A stretch of DNA of 64,000 nt from Neostapfia colusana (GCA_030760725.1 JASWHV010000003.1:113864153-113928152); one strand, 5' to 3'; positions 1-12,200 are shown, counted from the stretch's first letter. Notes: generated by a model from the sequence alone, not told the origin. Translations and numbers: made by a program.

Positions 1-1
1 A

Positions 2-780
2 CAGTGCCAAGGGTATGAGAGGGTGTTGTTTGCCTCTCATCAATTGCATGGACCTGCTGCTGATTGGTGGACCGCCTACGTGGCTGCCCATCATGACCCC
101 GAGAACATCACTTGGGAAGAGTTCAAGCGTAGCTTCCGCAACCATTACATCCCAAGAGGTGAACTCAAAAACAAGAGGAAGGAGTTTTTGGGACTGCAGC
201 AGGGAAACATGACGGTGAGGGAATACCTCACTAAATTCACTCAACTATCCCGTTATGCCCCACGGGACATAGAGACTGATGAGCAGAAACAAGATTGTTT
301 CGTGGAAGGACTTACCGCAGAAATGCAGTGTGCAATGTACTCAAATGAGTATGAGAGTTTCCAAAAGATGGTGGACAGAGCGTTTGTGGTAGAAAGGAAG
401 CTGAAGGCCTTGGAAAATGAGAATAAGAGGAAGGCCGGGTGGTCACATCAGGCCTCAGGGAGCAACACCCGCCCAGTCTGATGCAGCAATCTACAGGGCA
501 GACGAACCGTGCTGCGGTACCCTACTCAGCACCAAGAGGGTACAACCCGAACTACAGGCCTCCCGCAGCACCAATACAGCCACAACGTCAGTTCGTACAG
601 CAGCCTCGCCCTGCATATCCACCTCGACCAGCAGTACAAGGACCCCCAAACCAACCCCAAGACAGCAAAGGCCAGGCACCTAAGGTTGGGGTGCAATGTT
701 TTAGCTGCGGAGAAGTGGGGCACTACGCCCATAAGTGCCCAAAGAAGAAGCCCACGCAGCCACAACAGCAGAATGTAATG
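2..780 (+). pseudogene. gag: A2 gag, partial, frameshifted
   Basis: This encodes the capsid and nucleocapsid part of the polyprotein, which would form the virus-like particle and bind genomic RNA. The retrotransposon gag domain is recognisable from the PAADWW signature (about 50-70) through the RYAPRDIE block. The first frame runs to a stop at 479-481. The sister copy A3 continues at this point, so a one-base shift near 474-482 moves the reading into the +1 frame. That frame encodes a Pro/Gln-rich linker and a CX2CX4HX4C zinc knuckle (CFSCGEVGHYAHKC, about 697-738). The N-terminal ~115 residues are missing because the window starts here; A1 and A3 show what precedes them. There is no stop between gag and protease in the second frame. 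Confidence 0.9.
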
Positions 781-3700
781 AGAGGACGGGTGAACCACGT
801 CACTATGGAGGAAGCACAAGAGGCACCCGACGTGGTAGTTGGTAAGTTTCCTGCCAATTTACACATTGCGACCCTGCTGTTTGATTCTGGTGCTACCCAC
901 TCATTCATTGCTCAAGGGTTTGTTAAGAAGCATGACCTAGCAACAACATAAATGAACCATATGCTAGCCGTAAACTCTCCGGGTGGTGAAATAAGGACAA
1001 GACAAGTGTGTCCCAAGGTGAACCTAGACATTAATGGGGTAGTATTTACTGCTAACCTCATCGTGATAGATTCACAAGGGATAGATATTATTTTGGGTAT
1101 GGATTGGTTGACAAAACATAAAGGAATCATCCATTGTTCGACTAGAACGGTGGAACTAACTCACCCTAGTGGCACAAGAGTAAAGTTCATAACAATACAT
1201 GAGCCTAGGAGGGACATTAAATTAAATCAAGTTGAGGTGAAAGTTGAGGAAATCAGGACCATCAGGGAATATCCAGATGTTTTTCTGGAGGAGTTGCTAG
1301 GTATGCCTCCCGATCGTGAAGTGGAATTCACAATTGAGCTAGTACCTGGAACAGCCCCGATATACAAGAGACCTTATCGGATGGACTCCAAGCAGCTAGA
1401 AGAACTCAAGGATCATTTAAGAGAATTGATGGAGAAGGGGTATATTCGTCCTAGTTCCTCACAATGGGGAGCTCCGGTGATATTTGTGCCCAAGAAGGAC
1501 GGAACCCAAAGGTTATGCGTGGATTACCGTGCCTTGAATGAGGTAACTATCAAGAACAAGTACCCATTACCCCGCCATGAAGACTTGTTTGATCAGTTGA
1601 GGGGAGCTTGTGTGTTCTCGAAAATTGATCTCAGGTCGGGATACCACCAACTCAAGATAAGGCAATCTGATATTCCCAAGACAGCTTTCGTATCTCGGTA
1701 TGGACTGTATGAATACACTGTCATGCCTTTCGGGCTAACTAATGCCCCGGCATACTTCATGTATCTCATGAACAAGGTATTCATGGAATATCTGGACAAA
1801 TTTGTGGTGGTTTTCATAGATGACATTCTCGTCTTCTCCAAAGATGAAGAAGAACATGAGAAACATCTAAGGTTGGTGTTGCAGAGGCTAAGAGAACACC
1901 AACTATATGCCAAGTTGAGAAAATGTGAGTTTTGGCTAAAGAGAGTTCCCTCCTTAGGACATATAATCTCGGAGGGAGGAATCTCCGTGGATCCTGCCAA
2001 AATCGAGGATATACAGAAGTGGAAGACCCCTGAAAATGTCGGGGAAGTTCGAAGCTTCTTGGGACTGGCTGGATACTATCGACGGATTATTGAGGGATTC
2101 TCCAAGATCTCGAGACTCCTCAACAAACTGTTGGAGAAGGGAATCACATTCACATGGACGCCACAGTGCGAGACGAGTTTTCAGGAGCTAAAGAAAAGAT
2201 TGACAACAGCCCCAGTGTTGGTTATGCCTGATATGCAGAAGAATTTCACGGTGTAGCGCGATGCCTCTGGAAACGGGTTGGGATGTGTTCTCATGCAAGA
2301 AGGACATGTTGTGGCATATGCATCCCGGCAGCTTCGGAAGCACGAGAAAAACTATCCTAAACATGACTTAGAACTAGCCGCAGTGGTACACGCGTTGAAA
2401 ATTTGGCGGCACTATTTGATGGGGAAGAGGACCGAGATATATACGGATCATAAGAGTTTGAAGTACATTTTCACACAGCCAGATCTCAACCTCAGACAAA
2501 GGAGATGGTTAGAGCTAATCAATGACTTTGATGTGGGCATCAACTATCATCCCGGGAAAGCAAACGTCATGGCCGATGCTTTGAGTCGGAAAGTGTAGGT
2601 CAATAAGTTGAGCTTGAAGGACATGCCTGCAGAATTGAAGGATGAGGTTATAAGGCTCAATCTATGTCTAGTAAATAGTGGTGAAGCCATCGCCATGGAA
2701 GTGGACTCCAAACTAGAGCGAGACATACGCGAAGGTCAAAAGAATGATGAGAAGATACAAGAGATCAGACAACTCATCAAGGAAAATAAAGCTCCGGGTT
2801 TTAGAGAGGATGAACAAGGAACGGTGTGGCACGGGAAAAGAATTTGTGTGCCTGAAGTAAAGGAGATTCGTGAATTGATTTTGAAGGAGGCTCACGATTC
2901 TGACTATTCCATTCATCCTGGGAGTACGAAGATGTACTAGGACCTCAAAAGCAGGTATTGGTGGTATGGCATGAAGCGAGATGTCGCGGAACATGTTGCC
3001 CTATGTGACACATGTCAGTTGGTGAAAGCAGAACATCAACGACCCGCGGGATTATTGCAACCACTCAAAGTGCCTGAACGGAAATGGGAAGAAATCAGCA
3101 TGGATTTCATTGTGGGATTGCCTAGAACCCAATCAGGATATGATTCAATATGGGTCATCATTGATAGGCTAACCAAGGTAGCTCATTTCATCCCCGTGAA
3201 AGAAAGCTACAGCGGATCCAAATTGGCAGAGTTGTACATGTCCAGGATCGTGTGTTACCATGGAGTGCCGAAGAAGATTGTGTCGGATCGAGGGACACAG
3301 TTCACCTCCAGGTTCTGGCAGAAGTTGCACGAAACCATGGGAACCCATCTGAACTTTAGTTCTTCCTATCATCCCCAAACCGACGGGCAGACAGAGAGAA
3401 CCAATCAGATCCTTGAAGATATGCTGAGGGCATGTGCACTCAAAAACAATAGGAGTTGGGACAAGAACTTACCGTATGCGGAGTTTTCCTATAACAACAG
3501 CTATCAAGCTAGTATGAAGATGTCACCGTTTGAAGCTTTGTACGGGAGGAAGTGCAGAACTCCCCTATTTTGGAACCAAACAGGGGAAAGTAAAGAGTTT
3601 GGTCCAGAAGTACTACAAGAAGCCGAGGCGAAGGTGAGGGAAATTCGCAATAACTTGAGGATAGCACAGACACGCCAAAAGAGCTATGCCGATGTACGAA

Positions 3701-4140
3701 GAAGAGAGCTCGTTTTCAACGTGGGGGACTATGTCTATCTCAAGGTGTCCCCTAATAGAGGACTTCGTCGGTTCAAGGTGAAAGGGAAGTTGTCACCTTG
3801 ATACATCGGACCCTTTCAAGTTTTGGAGAGGAAAGGCGAATTGGCGTATCAACTAGAATGACCAGCTCGTCTATCGGATGTGCACGATGTATTCCATGTG
3901 TCACAACTCAAGAAATGCCTGAGGACGCCTGAGGAGGTGTTACCCATGAATGAAGTGGACATAGCTGAGGATTTGTCTTATGCCGAGCAACCATACAAGA
4001 TTTTGGAGACAATGGAACGCCTCACCAGAAATAAAAGAATCCGGATGTGCAAGGTGCAGTGGAAGCATCACTCAGAAGAGGAAGCCACCTGGGAGCGGGA
4101 AGATGAGCTAAAGGCACAATTTCCGGAATTGTTTTCTTAG
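781..4140 (+). pseudogene. pol: A2 protease-RT-RNase H-integrase-chromodomain polyprotein with six stops
   Basis: One reading frame runs from the gag linker to 4140. In order it holds an aspartic protease (DSGATHS, about 885-905), RT with CVDYRALN and the VFIDDI catalytic core (about 1810-1830), RNase H (YTDHKSLKY, about 2440-2465), an integrase zinc-binding region (CDTC near 3005), a DDE core with GLPRTQS, SDRGTQF and TDGQTER, and a C-terminal chromodomain ending ATWERED (about 4085-4105). Stops interrupt it at 949-951 (TAA), 2254-2256 (TAG), 2596-2598 (TAG), 2938-2940 (TAG), 3799-3801 (TGA) and 3859-3861 (TGA). Comparison with A3 and A4 shows each is a substitution in a conserved codon, and 949 and 3799 are C-to-T changes. 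No frameshift is needed after 482. The chromodomain would be expected to steer integration to methylated chromatin. Confidence 0.93.
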
Positions 4141-4147
4141 AACCACC

Positions 4148-4185
4148 AATCTCGAGGACGAGATTTCTTTTAAGGGGGGTAGAGC
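4148..4185 (+). promoter_or_regulatory. A2 pre-PPT hairpin and polypurine tract
   Basis: AATCTCG (4148-4154), loop AGGA and CGAGATT (4159-4165) form a perfect 7-bp stem just after the pol stop. TTTTAAGGGGGGTAGAGC follows and ends at the LTR boundary, the standard position of the plus-strand primer. The same hairpin-plus-PPT layout recurs in B1 and B2 with loop AGGG. Confidence 0.85.
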
Positions 4186-4587
4186 TGTAACACCCCAAAA
4201 TTTTGTTAAGACCCTAAATCATGTTAAGAGGGGAATTTAAAAATTTTTGGACGTGTTGCATGTTTTGCAAAAATTCAAATTCAAACTGGAATTCAAATTA
4301 AACTCAAATCAGAAAAGAAATAGAAAAAGAAAAAGAGAAAACAGAAAAAACCGGCCAGTGGGCCGCAACCCACCAGCCGGCCAACCAGCGCCCGCGCCAG
4401 CCGGCAGCCGCGCGCGCCGCTTCCGCCCACTGACAGGCGGGGCCCGCTAGTTCATCGTCTACCTCGCGCCAGCGCCGGACTCTCTCACCCGAATCGAAAC
4501 CGATCAGGAATTCCCGCGTATTCTAGCCGAATTCCGTTCGGGGGCAACACAAACTCGATCTAAACCACCCAGCCGCCCTCCCCCGTC

Positions 4588-4595
4588 TATAAAAA
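4588..4595 (+). promoter_or_regulatory. TATA box of A2 LTR
   Basis: TATAAAAA follows a C-rich stretch (CCCTCCCCCGTC). The equivalent position in all four A LTRs carries TATAAAAA or TATATAAA, so this is the likely core promoter; transcription would start about 30 bp downstream. Confidence 0.7.
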
Positions 4596-6540
4596 CCCCG
4601 ACCTCGTTCTGTTTTTCCCACGCGATCTGCCGATTTTTCTCCGGTGAGAACCGAGACTTCGCCGGCGAATTCTGGCCGATCTAAGCTCGGAAATTCCGAT
4701 CTAACTCGCTGGTCTTGATCCACCGCCTCCGGGGAACCTTGCAGGTGCAGAAAACTCGGTGACTTGCGGTGTAAACACAGCGCCGACGAGCCTCGCCGTG
4801 AATTCACCTCGGACCTCGTCGCCGATCACTTTCCAGGACCTCCGAGCTCAAGAAAACCCCCAAGGTGAGATCCCCGACCTCCCCTCCACCGATCTATGCC
4901 ATAAAATCATAGTTCTAGGAAGAGTTCTCGAAGATCCGAAAGTCTCCGGCAAGATCGCCGCTTCCCGCCGCCGTGCGCCGCCGGCAGCGCCGCCCGCGCT
5001 CGATCAGAGCGACGTGGCCGCTTGTGCGCCGTCTATTTTAAATCACACGGTAGACTTTAAATTCCTGCGTACCGGTTCGGCGATATAATCTCAGCCGTCG
5101 GTTTAAAATCGGACGGTCCACGTCAGCCCCTCGTTATAAAGACTGGAAATCTTACATGCCACCCCCTGGGGTTCTCGGGAAATAAGAGCTAGCCCCGGAA
5201 ACTTCTGATCTATCCCCTGGAACTTCAGAAAATAATGTAAATTCATTTAAAAATCAGTTTTAGCCCCTGGACATAATAAAAATTAGGAAAAACTCCTCTG
5301 ATAAGTGTAGCTAGACCCCTGGAAATTCTGAAAATAATATTATAGACCCTGTAGTGGGGTGAGTTTACCTTTTTAGCCCTGTTTAATATTTAAATTGGGA
5401 AATTGAATTTATGGCAAGTGCTTAAAACTTAAAAAGTGGGACAAACATATTGTCAAAATTAAATTAAAGACTTTCTCAGTATTTAGGAAACTTTGGAGTG
5501 AGATAAAAACATATTTTGGGCTAAATTGAATCTGTTTAATTTATTATTCACATTTAGGGACATATTTTTAAGTAAAGAATAGTTCTAGAAAATAGGGAAA
5601 ATAATTGTGAAATAGTTTACATCAGAGGAAAAGGTCAAAATATGTTAGCAAAAATTTTAGATTAGAACCTATTCTGTTTAGATGATGTATCTTGTTATTT
5701 TTATAATAAAGTTCACACTTAGGCATAGGAAATAAATCTGAAAATATAGCAACTAGCAAATGATAAATGGAGTTTCTAAAATCCAAAGAATTCAGTTTAG
5801 GGTTGGTATAAATTCTGAAGACACATATGGAGAAGAAAAATACCTTTCATGCACACTTGGTAGCTAAAAGGTGTATCAATTGAATATAAGGAATTTATTT
5901 AAATTGGAAACTCATATATTATATACAAACATAAAAATGAATACAAAAGTAGAAATCATATGCACATGTTTAAAAGTGCATGTAAGCCAAAATCAACACA
6001 CATAGAGTAACCACAACACATAGAAATGAGAATGACTTTCATAAATATGAATGTGTGGTTTGTATGAAGTGGAAGTGTGAACCATGTCTTATGGATTGTT
6101 GTTTTTCTTTTGCTATGTGTGATGGTATGATGTAGAACCTGCTCAAGAGCAAGTTATTCCTTTCCAAGACCAGGACTACCCATTTCAAGAGCAGCAGGAG
6201 GAGGCAAGTGTCCTAGACCACTTTGATCCTATGCTAGGATGTGTAGATAGAATTATTTGCATTGTCAAGTTAAATATGAAACCCATGCTAGGAAGTTTCC
6301 CTAGAATTGCATCACCTTTTTTCTTGTAGCTTGGGTTGGGATTTATTTTATCATGTCATTTATTATTATGCATATGCTTAGCCATGCTTAGAATGGGATA
6401 TTTGGGATATGAGATCATCAGTTTATATTACCATACTCTTGAATGAGATATTGTGAGTTATGTAGAGGTAGGGATCAAGGCAAGTTGGATGTTTTGGTTG
6501 GTGCTGGGTGCACGAGACTCGGGTTTGTGTTTAGTACTTG

Positions 6541-6995
6541 CCTGGATCCTAAGGACCGGTTCATGGAGCATGTAACCTGGCTTTACAGTGCCAACCACAT
6601 GCTGAGATGGGGCAGCTTGGCCAATTAATTAGGTGTATCCCCGGCGTAGTATGGGTGTGTTGGATGGTGCGGGGAGTAGGTGTCAGCTGGACTACCATAT
6701 GAACCGCAAGGCTCAAGAGGGGGCCACTGCAGCGGGGTTGGAGCCTCTTGTATGCTGTTAGGGGTGAAACCTCAGTGGGCCCATGCTCGTCGGGAATCCC
6801 TTTGTAAAGGCTTCGTAGTGATCTCCTGGCTACACACTTGGGAAGTCTGAATGTGGTTCGTAGCCACTGGCATAATGGAGGTTCTTTAGTCCACCGGGCA
6901 ACGGGGGATGAAATCACTACATGTGGGTACAGTGGTACAAACTCTGCAGAGTCAAAACTGTCATGGCAGCCGTGCTCACGGTCAAGAGCGGCTTG
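6541..6995 (+). other. Conserved R-region block in A2 LTR, with hairpin at 7245-7263
   Basis: The block runs from AAGGACCGGTTCATG to CACGGTCAAGAGCG and is recognisable in the LTRs of families A, B and C, which otherwise differ strongly. It contains the palindrome ACTCTGCAGAGT (6941-6952) and the imperfect palindrome CTGTCATGGCAG (6958-6969). Downstream, TGAGTACC/ATC/GGTACTCA (7245-7263) forms an 8-bp stem. Function unknown; see findings. Confidence 0.75.
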
Positions 6996-7604
6996 GACTT
7001 ATTCATGATTAGAGGAGTGATGGTTTTGGAAGTTGAGGATGTTAAGCGGGGAGCTTAACATTGGAAATGATGTTATGGTTATTTGGTTATGATGATGGGA
7101 TGGGGAAATTGGGACCATTTCACCTGTGTAGTAATGTAGGTGCTTAATAAGCTAAGGTGATAGGTAATAATTGCGTAGTGCTTTAACCACGAGTTCAACC
7201 TTCCCTTGTTCTAGCCATGCATGACATAAATTTCCCACACTTGCTGAGTACCATCGGTACTCAACCTTGCATATTTGTTGGTTTATATTGCTGCTCAGGT
7301 CAAGATAATGAGGTGGTGTATAATGACCAAGACTTTGGACCCGAAGAAGGTTTCTAGGTTCATGGAGACCCCTGGGCAACGCCTGTGACGGAGCCCCCAA
7401 GAATAATATTCTGTTGCTAGTTTATTTACTTGTGATGAACTTTTTATTGTCTAACGAGACATTTGCTATGTAATACTTATCTATATTCGACACCTGGCTT
7501 GTAATAAATGATGCTTCACTATTTGTCATCACATGTATGAGAAAATGATCCTGGCATACATGTGATATTCACTCGGTTGTTCTTCGGAAAAACCGGGTGT
7601 GACA

Positions 7605-7951
7605 TCATACCCTTGGCACTGTATGATCCTCATCTTGCTCTCAATGGTCTTTAGCCAGTCATCTGCCTCCAGAGGTTCAGCAGCACTTGCAAACTTCGGA
7701 GGTTGAGTTCCTAGAAACACACTCAACCTTGGTTGGCGTGGTGCAGCTTGTGGAGGTGGAACTTGATGCAAGTTGGCCACCACTTGAGTCAGGTTCTGGA
7801 TGAGCTGATTTTGATTTTCAAGCATTTGGTGGATGGGATCAACTCCCTCACGTCGTCCACCCCTGTCTTGGCTCCCAGAAAGATGAGGGTTGCAGGCCTC
7901 ATCGTTGTTGTTGGCGGGGTTGGCAGCACGACCCTTTCCTCTTCCGGCCAT
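7605..7951 (-). pseudogene. gag: A1 gag N-terminus, cut by A2 insertion
   Basis: ATG at 7951 starts MAGRGKGRAAN, an RG-rich N-terminus shared with A3. A predicted helical segment with Gln-rich heptads (HQMLENQNQLIQ), a Pro-rich linker and the conserved DDWLKTIESKMRIIQCQG block follow. The frame ends at 7605, where the A2 LTR begins. This piece has no stops. It supplies the gag N-terminus missing from A2 and shows that A3 carries small deletions in the same segment. The sequence just before the ATG reads TGCTAG, which is acceptor-like but weaker than the one before the upstream ORF. Confidence 0.9.
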
Positions 7952-8263
7952 CTAGCATGACCAACCAAATGTTAATTTAAGGCATTGCGTATTATCTTAC
8001 TACTTTCACTTGTTTTTACTTTGAAGTGTTGAGACTTTGTTATACTTTCTGAGGGTTCATGCCTCATACAAAAATAAATGCACTATTATTTCATGTGGGT
8101 TCACACACCAAAGCAAAACAATCTGAAGACGAGGCTGCGGACAATTGCTCATGGCTTCCACAACTCACGTCATACACCAAGCATTAACACACCATTAACT
8201 AAGATAACGACTCGACTACTCGACATCCTGCTAAACTAAGGGAAGGACTCTACACTACTCGTA

Positions 8264-9034
8264 TCACTAAGCTGGCTCCTTGGGATCTTCCTCATTATTG
8301 CGGCTGCCTTCTGATTCCGCTTTGGGTGAGGAAGCTGCTGGTGGAGAAGTGCGACGACGCCTGATCGCCCAGCGATCTGGGGAGTCAGGAGTCCATGTGT
8401 CATTCACGATGACACACAGTTCATTCCCATCTCCTCTCTCTCTCTCCCTCAAGCAGGCTCGAAGCAACGCCTCGGTTTCCTTCCGGGTGTCACGAACATC
8501 CTGAAGCTCCTGCTGACACTACTGCAGTCGAGTGCTAAGCATAGCAGCATCCTCCAAGCACAGGTCCTTGTGCTCATGGGAAGTCCCCTGCTGCACTGGC
8601 GGGTACTTGTACTCTGTTGTACCACGCTAGCGCTGGAGGACATACATGTACTCAGTCTTGTCCAGGTGTCGACGATAGATGTGACTCTGGCAGGTGATGG
8701 CCTCTCAGGTGACATCCTTCTCCGCATCGACCTGTGTCACTCGACAAGCTGGAGAGCGGTGGATCATAAGCAGCTGATTTTCATGGATAATCCTCATCTC
8801 TGAACTCCATTCTTCCCGCTTCTCCCGGATGGTCCTGGTGGAGCTATAGTGTATGATTAGCTTGCCCGTATTGCCGGTGGCTTGGAGCATACATCAAAGA
8901 CGGCACAACAAGCCTCCTACTGCCAATCCGTAGGAAAGGTACGTCACCGGACGGCTCTCCTCTCTTTGGGCAAGGGCAACTACGGGAACTCTCCCTCCTG
9001 TGGACTTGCGAGCGGTGCGAATCATGCGAACCAT
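8264..9034 (-). pseudogene. A1 copy of upstream ORF0 with histone H3-like N-terminus
   Basis: This is the minus-strand leader ORF between the primer site and gag, exactly 771 nt from ATG (9034) to the terminal TGA (8264), the same length as in A3 with no indels. Codons 7-14 (9016-8993) encode TARKSTGG. Four stops break it: CGA to TGA after the LLCRL segment, TGG to TGA at the conserved VTWEA position, GAG to TAG next to the A3 stop, and CAG to TAG just before the terminal stop. Most of these are absent from A3, so the shared ancestor was probably open throughout. A coiled-coil-like Glu/Leu segment and an acidic tail (EEDPKEP) close the protein. No domain I know matches the middle. See the A3 copy. 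Confidence 0.72.
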
Positions 9035-9226
9035 CTAAAACAGAAAGCATTTAAACTTAGGTTAGATAAACAAAAATCCTATTTTGAATGTAAGTTGGGG
9101 TAAGATGAAGAAAGTGACTCCATTAAATAACACTTTTCAACACACACCTTGTAAAATAGTTTTTAAGAAAATAGGGCCCTTAAATACGTCCATTGCTACC
9201 TAGGTCCACGTTCCTACGGGCAACCT

Positions 9227-9244
9227 GGGCTCTGATACCACTTC
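9227..9244 (-). promoter_or_regulatory. A1 primer-binding site
   Basis: On the minus strand TGGTATCAGAGCCC (9240-9227) lies four bases from the LTR end. It is complementary to the 3' end of plant initiator tRNA-Met, the usual primer for chromoviruses. Confidence 0.9.
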
Positions 9245-12200
9245 TGTCACACCCGGTTTCTCCGAAGAACAACCGACTGAATATCACATGTATGCCAGGA
9301 TCATTTTCTCATACATGTGATGACAAATAGTGAAGCATCATTTATTACAAGCCAGGTGTCGAATATAAATAAGTCTTACATAGCATATGTCTCGATGGAC
9401 GATAATAAGTTCATAACAAGTAAATAAAATAGCAGCGGAATATTATTCTTGTGGGCTCCGTTGCAGGCGTTGCCCGGGGGACTCCATGAACCTAAAAACC
9501 TTCTTCGGGTCCAAAGTCTTGATCATTAAATACCACTTCATTATCTTGACCTGAGCAGCAATATAAACCAACAAATATGCAAGGTTGAGTACTGATGGTA
9601 CTCAGCAAGTGTGGGAAAGTTATGTCATGCATGGCTAGAGCAAGGAGAGGTTGAACTCATGGTTAAAGCACTACGCAAGTAATACCTATCACCTTAGCTT
9701 ATTAAGCACCTACATTACTACACAGGTGAAATGGTCCCAATCTCCCCTCCCATCATCATAATCAAATAACCATAACATCATTTTCAATGTTAAGCTCCCC
9801 GCTTAACATCCTTAACTTCCGAAACCATCACTACTCTAATCATGAATAAGTCCAAGCAGCTCTTGACCGTGAGCACGGCTGTCATGACAGTTTTTGACTC
9901 TGCAGAGTTTGCACCACTGTACCCACATGTAGTGATTTCATCCCCCATTGCCGGGTGGACTAAAAGAACCTCCATTATGCCAGTGGCCACGAACCACATT
10001 CACACTTCCCAGGTGTGTAGCCAGGAGATCACTACAAAGCCTTTACAAAGGGATGCCCGACGAGCGTGGGCCCACTGAGGTTTCACCCCTAACAGCATAC
10101 AAGAGGCTCCAACCCCGCTGCAGTGGCCCCCTCTTGAGCCTTGCGGTTCATACGGTAGTCCAGCTGACACCTATTCCCCACACCATCCAACACACCCATA
10201 CTACGCCGGGGATTCACCTAATTAATTGGCCAAGCTGCCCCAACTCAGCATGTGGTTGGCACGGTAAAGCCAGGTTACATGCTCTATGAACCGGTCCTTA
10301 GGATCCAGGCAAGTACTAAACACAAACCCGAGTCTCGTGCACCCAGCACCAACCAAAACATCCAACTTGCCTTGATCCCTACCTCTACATACCTCATAAT
10401 ATCTCATTCAAGAGTATGGTAAATAAACTGATGATCTTATATCCCAATTATCCCATTCTAAGCATGGCTAAGCATAAGCATGTAAATAAATGATATGATA
10501 AAATAAATCCCAATCCCAGGCTACAAGGAAACAAGATAATGCAATTCTAGGGAAACTTCGTAGAATGGGTTTCATATTTCAATTTGACAATGTAAATAAT
10601 TCTATCTACACATCCTAGTATAGGAACAAAGTGGTCAAGGACACTTGCCTTCTTCCTGCTGCTCTGGGAATGGGTAGTACTGATCTTGGAAAGGAAGAAC
10701 TTGCTATGGAGCAGGTTCTACATCATACCATCACACATAGCAAAAGAAAACAACAATCCATAAGACATAGTTCACACTTCCACTTCATACAAACCACACA
10801 TTCCCATTTATGAAAGCCATTCCCATTCCTATGTGTTGTGGTTACTCTATGTGTGTTGATTTTTGGGCTTACATGCACTTTTAAACATGTGCATATGATT
10901 TCTACTTTTGTATTCATATTTATGTTGCATACTATATATGAGTTTCCAATTTAAAGAAATTCCTTATATTCAATTGATACACCTTTTAGCTACCAAGTGT
11001 TCATGAAGGGTATTTTCCTACTCCAAATGTGTCTTCAGACCTTCTACTAACCCTAAACTGAATTCTTTGGATTTTGGAAACTTCATTTATCATTTTCTAG
11101 TTATTCATACCTAGCTTGCTATATTTTCAGATTTATTTCCTATGCTTAGATGTGAACTTTATTATGAAAATAGTAAGACACCTCATCTAAACAGAATAGG
11201 TTTCGGGTCTAAAATATTAAATAATGTATTTTTGAACTTCTCCTCTGATGTGAACTATTTTACATTTATTTTACTAATTTTCAGAATTATTCTCTACTTA
11301 AAAATGTGTCCCTATAACTAATAAATGTGAATAATCAATTAGACAGATTCATTTCAGCCAAAAATCAATTTTTATCTCACTTCAAAGTTTTCCAAGTACT
11401 AGGAAAGTTTTTAATTTGAATTTACAATTTGTTTGTCCCATCTTTTAAATTTTAAATTCTAAACACATATTCAAATTCCTAAATTTAATATCACATAGGG
11501 TTAAAAAGGTGAACTCACCCCACTACAGGGTCTATTATATTATTTTAAGAATTTCCAGGGGTCTAACTACACATAACAGAGGGGTTTTCCTAATTTTTAT
11601 TAAGTCCAGGGGCTAAAACTGATTTTTAAATGAATTTACATGATTTCCTGAAGTTCCAGGGGCTAGATCAGAAGTTTCCGGGGCTAGCTCGTATTTTCCG
11701 AGAACCGCAGGGGGTAGCACGTAAGAATCCCGACCTTTATAACGCGGGGCTGACGTGGACCGTCCGATTTAAAACAGACGGCTGAGATTATAACGTCGAA
11801 CCGGTACGCGGGGATTTAAATTCTACCGTGCGATTTAAAATAGACGGCGCACAAGCAGCCACGTCGCTCTGATCGAGCGCGGGCGGCGCACGGTGGCGGG
11901 AGGCGGCGATCTCGCCGGAGAGTTTCGGATCTTCGTCAATTCTTCCTAAAACTGTGATTTTATGACATAGATCGGTAGAGGGGAGGTCGGGGATCTCACC
12001 TCGGGGGTTTTCTTCAGCTCGGACGTCCTGGAAGGCGGTCGGCGACGAGGTCAGAGGTGAATTCACGGCGAGGCTCGTCGGCGCTGTGTTTGAGCCACAA
12101 AACACCGAGTTTTCTGCACCTGCACGGTTCCCCGGAGGCGGTGGATCAAGACCAGTGAGTTAGATCAGAAATCCCGAGCGAAGATCGAGCAGAATTTGCC

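Larger units (their letters stand above)
1..7604 (+). mobile_element. A2: family A Ty3/Gypsy chromovirus, 5'-truncated by the window edge
   Basis: The window opens inside gag. The element runs through protease, RT, RNase H, integrase and chromodomain to a polypurine tract and a complete 3' LTR. The LTR ends in TGTGACA at 7604 and directly abuts minus-strand gag of A1, so A2 is inserted into A1; TCATA at 7605-7609 is the expected target duplication, but its partner lies upstream of the window. The C-terminal chromodomain and tRNA-Met priming in sister copies place it among chromoviruses, probably Tekay-like (inference). The coding part has one frameshift and six in-frame stops, so the copy is dead. 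Confidence 0.93.
4186..7604 (+). repeat. A2 3' LTR (3,419 bp)
   Basis: The LTR starts TGTAACACCCC after the PPT and ends GGGTGTGACA. U3 has AATTCAAAT-rich repeats and a GC-rich stretch before the TATA box at 4588. A splice-donor-like AAG/GTGAGA lies at 4865. A run of CCCCTGG-containing degenerate units (5160-5365), a shared conserved block (6541-6995), a hairpin (7245-7263) and AATAAA (7503-7508) follow. The same order is seen in A1, A3 and A4. Open frames inside it are not conserved genes. Confidence 0.95.

Noticed and set aside
1593..2000. Antisense ORFs opposite RT (also 18583-type repeats at 58583-58990 and 44797-45099)
   Set aside because: They recur only because the sense RT is conserved; codon constraint belongs to the sense strand.
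7600..7625. Inversion breakpoint between A2 and A1
   Set aside because: The junction falls exactly at the LTR terminus TGTGACA, which a transposition explains without an inversion.
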